64,000 nucleotides of DNA from Streptomyces lateritius (GTDB lineage: Bacteria; Actinomycetota; Actinomycetes; Streptomycetales; Streptomycetaceae). Both the position numbers and the translations under genes were made by a program. The stretch lies in assembly GCF_014649715.1 (NCBI RefSeq), contig NZ_BMTO01000020.1, forward strand, positions 63,109 through 127,108, given 5' to 3'. Of the stretch, positions 59,722 to 64,000 are shown one piece after another. Below the pieces are notes generated by a model, which worked only from the letters and a program-made list of their open reading frames with translations, searched no databases and had not been told where the DNA came from. Each line of letters opens with the position of its first letter. Positions within the stretch are counted from its first letter, which is position 1.

Positions 59722-59850
59722 TCAGGGGAGAAGGGTGAAGGCCGTCGTGTGCGCGGGGCGCACGGCACCGAAGTGTTCGCGGTCGACGGTCGCCACCTCG
59801 CGGACGCCGAGGCGCTCGGCACAGGCGTCGATCTTGATCGTCGTCCGCTT
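59722..59850 (-). pseudogene. PIN-domain (VapC-like) C-terminal remnant
   Basis: The minus strand encodes 'CAERLGVREVATVDREHF' followed by 'GAVRPAHTTAFTLLP' and a stop, the end of a PIN-domain RNase ('RLG...ATLDRRHF..V......LLP'). It contains the last conserved Asp of the fold. The preceding ~95 residues with the other acidic residues are absent, replaced by unrelated sequence, and no VapB antitoxin is nearby. It is a fragment in the region between the two Rhs genes. Confidence 0.6.
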
Positions 59851-59876
59851 GATGTATGCCAACGTACCGACGCCCG

Positions 59877-60737
59877 TCACGCGGCACATTCCTCGTGGGC
59901 ACTGCGGCAACCCGGGCAGGCTCCGGGTTCAGGACCACGGAACGCTCGATCGCACCGGTCGCAGTTCTGGAGAGGGTCCGGGGCTGGCGGCTTCGCCGGG
60001 AGCGGGGGCGGCAGCAGCGCGGTGAGCCGGTGGGCGAGGAGCCCGGCGGGATGCTTCAGGTCGTCCGGAAGGCTCGCGGTGAGCGTGCGGCGCACGGCGT
60101 CGGGGTGGGCGCCCCGGTCGAGCCAGGCGGCGACGCCGGGGGCCAGCCGGTGTACGTCCCGCTCCGAGAGCAGCAGCCGGGGCTCGTGGAGGTGGAGGCC
60201 GGCGAGGAGCGAGGCGGCGGGGACTCGGAGCGCGGGTGGTGCCGCAGGGCCAGCCGGCTTGGGAGCGGGGGACGGTCGCGGCGCGGGCTGAGGATCCGGC
60301 TGGGCCTCGGGTTCCGGCCTGCGGCCGGACTCCGGGTCCGGCTCTGGCTCTGACTCTGGCTCCAGCGGCAGGTGGCCGGGCCGGTTGTACGAGACCGTGC
60401 GCGTCGCCAGCCGCCCGTTGGGCAGCCGCTCCTTCTTCCGGGCCAGGTAGCCGTGTTCCTCCAGCTCGCGCAGCGCGGCGGCGACGCAGATCTCGCCCTC
60501 CGGGAAGCGGGCGGCGAGGGCCTTGATGGCGATGCAGGCGCCGTCGGGCAGCGACTGGATGTGGACGGCGAGACCGATGGCCATCAGCGAAAGCTTCTCG
60601 TGCTGGGCGAGGTGGTTGCCGACCACGGTGTAGCGGGTGGTGTGCCGCACGTTGACGTGAAGAACACCGGATCGGGGGGCACTCCGGCGAGGAGCGGGCA
60701 GCACGCGCGAGGGCGCGCTAGGGTGCGTGGGAGCCAT
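59877..60737 (-). CDS. HTH protein with Pro-rich linker and C-terminal zinc ribbon
   Basis: A 286-residue protein. The N-terminal ~110 residues form a winged helix of the type common on actinobacterial mobile elements: 'HLAQHEKLSLMAIGLAVHIQ', 'ALRELEEHGYLARKKERLPN'. A Pro/Glu-rich linker (about 115-165, 'EPESEPEPDPESGRRPEPEA') leads to a second helical region ('RDVHRLAPGVAAWLDRGAHP') and a zinc ribbon 'CDRCDRAF' ... 'CPGC'. ATG 60737 is chosen to exclude low-complexity upstream sequence. The function is unknown; its place between Rhs genes suggests accessory DNA. Nothing nameable lies in 60738-61042. Confidence 0.75.
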   Translation of the reverse strand: MAPTHPSAPSRVLPAPRRSAPRSGVLHVNVRHTTRYTVVGNHLAQHEKLSLMAIGLAVHIQSLPDGACIAIKALAARFPEGEICVAAALRELEEHGYLARKKERLPNGRLATRTVSYNRPGHLPLEPESEPEPDPESGRRPEPEAQPDPQPAPRPSPAPKPAGPAAPPALRVPAASLLAGLHLHEPRLLLSERDVHRLAPGVAAWLDRGAHPDAVRRTLTASLPDDLKHPAGLLAHRLTALLPPPLPAKPPAPDPLQNCDRCDRAFRGPEPGACPGCRSAHEECAA

Positions 60738-61042
60738 CGGGAAGCGTTCTCTTCCTCGTTGGTCAGGCCCTCGATCGGGATTGCAGTCCCGGCCGGGGGC
60801 CGAACTATTTCCGGTTGTCGGCGCGAGCATATGCCAGGCAACCGCCCCGGAATCCACCCCAGTTGGCAGAGTCCACTCGTCCGAGTGACGCGACCCCGCG
60901 GGGCGGCTGGAGGGGTTGGGAGGGGTACTTCCCTCAGGGCTTTAAGCCTTTTACCTCGCGCCCCACGAGAACGCGGCTCACCGCATCGCGCCCCACCACG
61001 ACCCGGTCGAACTGCCGGGAAAAGGCGCTGAGTATGGAAAAA

Positions 61043-61085
61043 GCAGGGGACCGCGACACCGGACGACCGGTGCCGCGATCCCCTG
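61043..61085. terminator. Terminator after the SUKH-3-like gene
   Basis: GCAGGGGA...CACCGG pairs with CCGGTG...TCCCCTGC around a short ACGA loop, a long stem with two small mismatches, 34 bp past the stop. Confidence 0.75.
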
Positions 61086-61118
61086 CCATCAGACGTCAGA
61101 CGCCTGAGCGCTCATGGA

Positions 61119-61577
61119 TCAGAAGAAGGTCCTGTCCCAGTCACCCGAGATGAGCGCCTTCACCGCTTCCTCGAAGCCGTTGGCCACGCGCTGCATACCG
61201 GCATCGCCGGCGAACAGGATGTCGTCGTTCGCAGCGAGGAGCACTGTTTCATCGGTGTCGAACGCGACACCGATCGGCAGTGCGGGCGCGCCGAGCTGCT
61301 TGGAGTAGCTCTTCACGTTCGGCGGGAAGACGTCCAGCGCCTCCTCGACCGAGACCGTGAGGGTCTGCTCCTTGCCGTTGACACGCGAGATCCATCCCAC
61401 GGTGAGCTCACCGTAGTTCTCCAGGAAACCGCGGAGCTGCTCCGTGACCTCATAGCCGGCGTCACGGTATGCGGCGCAAGCCGCCTCGACGTCGATCTCA
61501 CCGAGCTCCACGCTCGATGCCCCGGCCAGTGCCTGCTGCAATTCCTCAGCTCTGGGCCGCTCGGAGATGGAACTCAT
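61119..61577 (-). CDS. SUKH-3-type immunity protein
   Basis: A 152-residue soluble protein. 'YRDAGYEVTEQLRGFLENYG' followed by 'ELTVGWISRVNGKEQTLTVS' and 'LGAPALPIGVAFDTDETVLL' with 'ANDDILFAGDAGMQRVANGF' matches the SUKH-3 pattern (fxxxYGgl..., LPIG, D-x-x-G). SUKH proteins neutralise polymorphic toxins, often nucleases and deaminases. ATG 61577 overlaps the Rhs toxin stop (ATGA), with AAAGGTG 8 bp upstream inside the toxin gene, so toxin and immunity are translationally coupled. This is the cognate immunity gene of the Rhs protein at 61574-64000. Confidence 0.85.
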   Translation of the reverse strand: MSSISERPRAEELQQALAGASSVELGEIDVEAACAAYRDAGYEVTEQLRGFLENYGELTVGWISRVNGKEQTLTVSVEEALDVFPPNVKSYSKQLGAPALPIGVAFDTDETVLLAANDDILFAGDAGMQRVANGFEEAVKALISGDWDRTFF

Positions 61578-64000
61578 CCTGTCAACACCTTTCCGACAAA
61601 TCCTGGCACCCATGATGCACAGTTGTCGCACATCTTGTATTTCTTACCCTTCGTGTTGACCGTCACGATATCCAGGTTCTTCGGATCCGCTCCGTCATTC
61701 AGCGCGTTGGTGCACATCCGCGCTTCCGCGCAGACACCCGGGGGTCGACCGTCCTCGCGCTGCGATTCTCCTGGAAGCGAGTCCGAGACCCTGTCGTGGT
61801 GCCCCGTGTCAGGACCGCTGTCACCGTGATAGATCTTCCCGGTCGTCCGATCCCGGCCCACACTGAAGGCACCGGGCAGCCGATCCAGCGTGCCGCTCAG
61901 GACCTTCTTCTTCACGGCCTCCAGGCGCTGCTTGCCCAGCTTCATCAGACCGCTCTTGATCGCGGCATCCGAGAGCCCGGGAAGCGGGCACGCATCCCCG
62001 CTCACGTCGTCGGTGTTGTGGACCAGCACAGGCGTATCGCCCGCGACGACGTGGTAGGTGTGCAGGCTGTCGACGCTGAGGTCGTAGGTCACACGCTCTG
62101 CCGTGTACGACTTCACCTCGAGGATCGAGGTCGGCAGACCGTCACCGTTCTGGAGCTTCAGACCCATCTTGAGATCGGTCGCCTGGGTCCAGGCGTTGCG
62201 GACCATCTCAAAGAACTGGTGATGCTTCGTGGTCTGGATCGTCTTCGGACCGGCCTTCGTCTCCACGACGACATCGACGTAGTTACGGTCGGTCTTGGTG
62301 ACGATCACGCCCTTGACGCGACGCTTCTCCTTCTGCTTCTTTCCGGGCTCCGCCGTGAGGACGTAGTCCCCGGCCTTCACCTCGGAAATCGGCTTGGTCT
62401 TTCCGTCGGCCATGAGGACCGCGGTGGAACCGGTGAAGCTGTGCGGGGTGCAACCCTTCCGGCCCTTCGTGCGCACCTTCGCGCCGAAGACACCGCCCGT
62501 CGCCGCGCCGACCGCCGTGGCCTTCGCCGCACCGGCGACCGAGCAGCCCTCCTCGCTGTTCACACACGAGGTGCCGTATTCGACCGCGCCGGTCGCCGCG
62601 CCTTCCGCCGCGCCTCTGGCAACGCCGGAGAGGACCTTACCCGCCGTACCCGAGAGCAGTCGGCCCGCCGCACCGGCGGCGAGACCGCCAGCCGCGCCGC
62701 CGACCACACCCGTCAGAGCGCCGACGCCCACCGCAGCGGCGAAGCCGCCCAGTGTCTTCGGGCCGTCGCTCATCATGTAGCCGACACCGTTGGCCGCCGC
62801 ACCCGCGAGGGCCGCACAGCCAAGGGCGCCGACACCGGCCGTGATGGCCGTACAGCCCGCGAAGACCGCCACGCCTACCGCTACCGAAGCAATGGTCGAG
62901 GCATGTTGCTTGACGAAGTTGGCTGTGGCCTTGGCCGCCTTCTTGACGGCTCTGCCGACCTTCTTGGCTGCCTTGACCACCTTCTTGGCTACGTGTTTGA
63001 CCGCCTTGGCGACCTTACGCACGGTCTTCTTGACGTGCTTGACGACCTTGTGGACGTAGCGCTTGACCCGCTTGTACGTGCGTTTGACGTATCTCTTGAC
63101 CTTGCGAACGCTGTCGGACACGTATCGCACGGCCTTGCGGACCGCCCGCTTCGCCCTCTTGACCGCCTTCTTGACAGCCTTCTTGATTTTCTTCGCAGCC
63201 CTCTTGACGACCTTGGCGGCCTTCTTGACGGCAGCCTTGGTCTTCTTGTAGGCCGACTTGACGGTCTTCTTGACCTTCTTGGTGACCTTCTTGACGGCCT
63301 TCTTGATGGAATCCCAGAAGTGACCCGTCGGGTCCACGCCCGTCATCGGGTTGCCGTTGGCGTACGCGTAGCGGTTCGCGTTCACTGACTTGCCGAGCGG
63401 GTTGAGACCCATCGAGTCGCGGCTGTTGAACTGGCCGGTTTCCGGCGAGTACCAGCGCGCGGCCATGTTGACCTTGGCCGTCTCCGGGTCGGTCCAGCCC
63501 GACTGGTAGCCGAGAGCGCCGAGCATTCCGGTGCTCTGGACGACCTTTCCGAACGGCGAGTACGTCGTCGAACCCGCCAGCGCCTCTCCGGTCGCGGTGA
63601 ACTGCGCCACCACGTCGTCGTGGAGGTCGGTCAGTGCCAGCACCGCCGACACCGCCGTCTTCACACCGAACAGCGAACCGTCCGCGTCGCGGCTGTAGGA
63701 CGTCACACCGTCCGAGGCCACGTCGTTTCCGGCGCCGCTGTACTGGAAGGTGTGGAGCGGGGAGCCCGTCTCGTCCTTCGCCTCCCGGACCCGGTCGAGG
63801 CCGTCGTACGTGTACGTACGGTCGCCCTCCTGGATCACGCGGTTGAAGGCGTCGGCCTTGACCGCGGTCGTCCTGCCGCCCTCGTCCGTGACCGCACTCA
63901 TCGTGCCGCGCGCGGTGTACGCGTACGTGTTGTGTCCGTCCGACGTGAGCCGGTTGCGGGCGTCGTACGTGTACGTGTCACCGCCCACGCGGGTCCGGTT
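61574..64000 (-). CDS. Rhs protein with Hint domain and YwqJ-like deaminase toxin (N-terminus outside window)
   Basis: Open to the window edge, giving the last 808 residues of a larger Rhs protein. In order: YD repeats; Rhs core 'GYQSGWTDPETAKVNMAARW' and 'NRYAYANGNPMTGVDPTGHF'; then ~125 residues of Lys/Val-rich amphipathic repeat ('KKAVKKVTKKVKKTVKSA'); a Gly/Ala-rich hydrophobic stretch; and a Hint domain from 'CTPHSFTGSTAVLMADGKTK' to 'TPVLVHN', which can cleave itself. The C-terminal toxin has 'GVCAEARMCTNAL' and 'KMCDNCASW', the C-A-E and CxxC zinc-deaminase motifs of the YwqJ-like group. It would deaminate nucleic acid bases in target cells. Confidence 0.9.
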   Translation of the reverse strand, partial: NRTRVGGDTYTYDARNRLTSDGHNTYAYTARGTMSAVTDEGGRTTAVKADAFNRVIQEGDRTYTYDGLDRVREAKDETGSPLHTFQYSGAGNDVASDGVTSYSRDADGSLFGVKTAVSAVLALTDLHDDVVAQFTATGEALAGSTTYSPFGKVVQSTGMLGALGYQSGWTDPETAKVNMAARWYSPETGQFNSRDSMGLNPLGKSVNANRYAYANGNPMTGVDPTGHFWDSIKKAVKKVTKKVKKTVKSAYKKTKAAVKKAAKVVKRAAKKIKKAVKKAVKRAKRAVRKAVRYVSDSVRKVKRYVKRTYKRVKRYVHKVVKHVKKTVRKVAKAVKHVAKKVVKAAKKVGRAVKKAAKATANFVKQHASTIASVAVGVAVFAGCTAITAGVGALGCAALAGAAANGVGYMMSDGPKTLGGFAAAVGVGALTGVVGGAAGGLAAGAAGRLLSGTAGKVLSGVARGAAEGAATGAVEYGTSCVNSEEGCSVAGAAKATAVGAATGGVFGAKVRTKGRKGCTPHSFTGSTAVLMADGKTKPISEVKAGDYVLTAEPGKKQKEKRRVKGVIVTKTDRNYVDVVVETKAGPKTIQTTKHHQFFEMVRNAWTQATDLKMGLKLQNGDGLPTSILEVKSYTAERVTYDLSVDSLHTYHVVAGDTPVLVHNTDDVSGDACPLPGLSDAAIKSGLMKLGKQRLEAVKKKVLSGTLDRLPGAFSVGRDRTTGKIYHGDSGPDTGHHDRVSDSLPGESQREDGRPPGVCAEARMCTNALNDGADPKNLDIVTVNTKGKKYKMCDNCASWVPGFVGKVLTG

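Overview
The window is high-GC actinobacterial chromosome and almost certainly comes from Streptomyces. The evidence is strong third-position GC, many GTG starts, a leucine tRNA with a UAA anticodon (the bldA type), two Rpf cell-wall enzymes, and the block of adjacent genes eno, divIC, DUF501 and ppx. Most of it is core chromosome. The right-hand 15 kb is accessory and carries polymorphic toxins.

Left part (1-16 kb): the 3' end of a PLP-dependent decarboxylase, an SRPBCC protein and an amino-acid permease. Next comes a compact module of three roadblock-like proteins and one PatA-N/DUF4388-like protein (2647-4688) with no GTPase. An RpiR-type regulator, cystathionine beta-synthase, an SGNH hydrolase, a thiolase and small hypothetical genes follow. 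Two copies of a ~175 bp structured dispersed repeat sit at 6391-6573 and 12577-12748; the second abuts a frameshifted remnant of an alpha/beta hydrolase. MerR and TetR regulators and a Bax-inhibitor-like membrane protein lead to the bldA-type tRNA-Leu(UAA) at 15877-15958. The only in-frame TTA codon I found in the window's genes lies in the first gene of the roadblock module.

Middle (16-41 kb): an ABC exporter pair, a secreted phospholipase D-like protein, a cyclopropane-fatty-acid-synthase-like methyltransferase and a type II NADH dehydrogenase. The ndh-ppx gap holds a perfect 19 bp palindrome and what looks like a small structured RNA. The ppx, DUF501, divIC, eno run follows, with four 24 bp tandem repeats across the eno stop codon. 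Then come two Rpf/LysM genes (one behind a ydaO-type c-di-AMP riboswitch), a P450, a divergent flavohemoglobin-like protein, MazG, a SurA-N lipoprotein, a GT2 glycosyltransferase, a YfhO-type membrane protein, and an overlapping pair encoding a crystallin-fold (I36-like) secreted protein and a phosphodiester glycosidase.

Right part (41-64 kb): a broken and an intact second phospholipase D-like paralog, an LppU-like protein, a Ser/Thr kinase with a TPR-like tail coupled to a small membrane protein, and a divergent pair controlled from a shared region. That pair is an HTH-methyltransferase-specificity-domain fusion with an altered catalytic motif and a lipoprotein made of a duplicated domain. 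Last comes an Rhs/YD-repeat toxin locus. It has a complete 3,335-residue Rhs protein with an unassigned C-terminal domain and no obvious adjacent immunity gene, then degenerate cargo, then a second Rhs protein (cut by the window edge) ending in a Hint domain and a YwqJ-like deaminase toxin, whose stop overlaps the start of a SUKH-3-type immunity gene.
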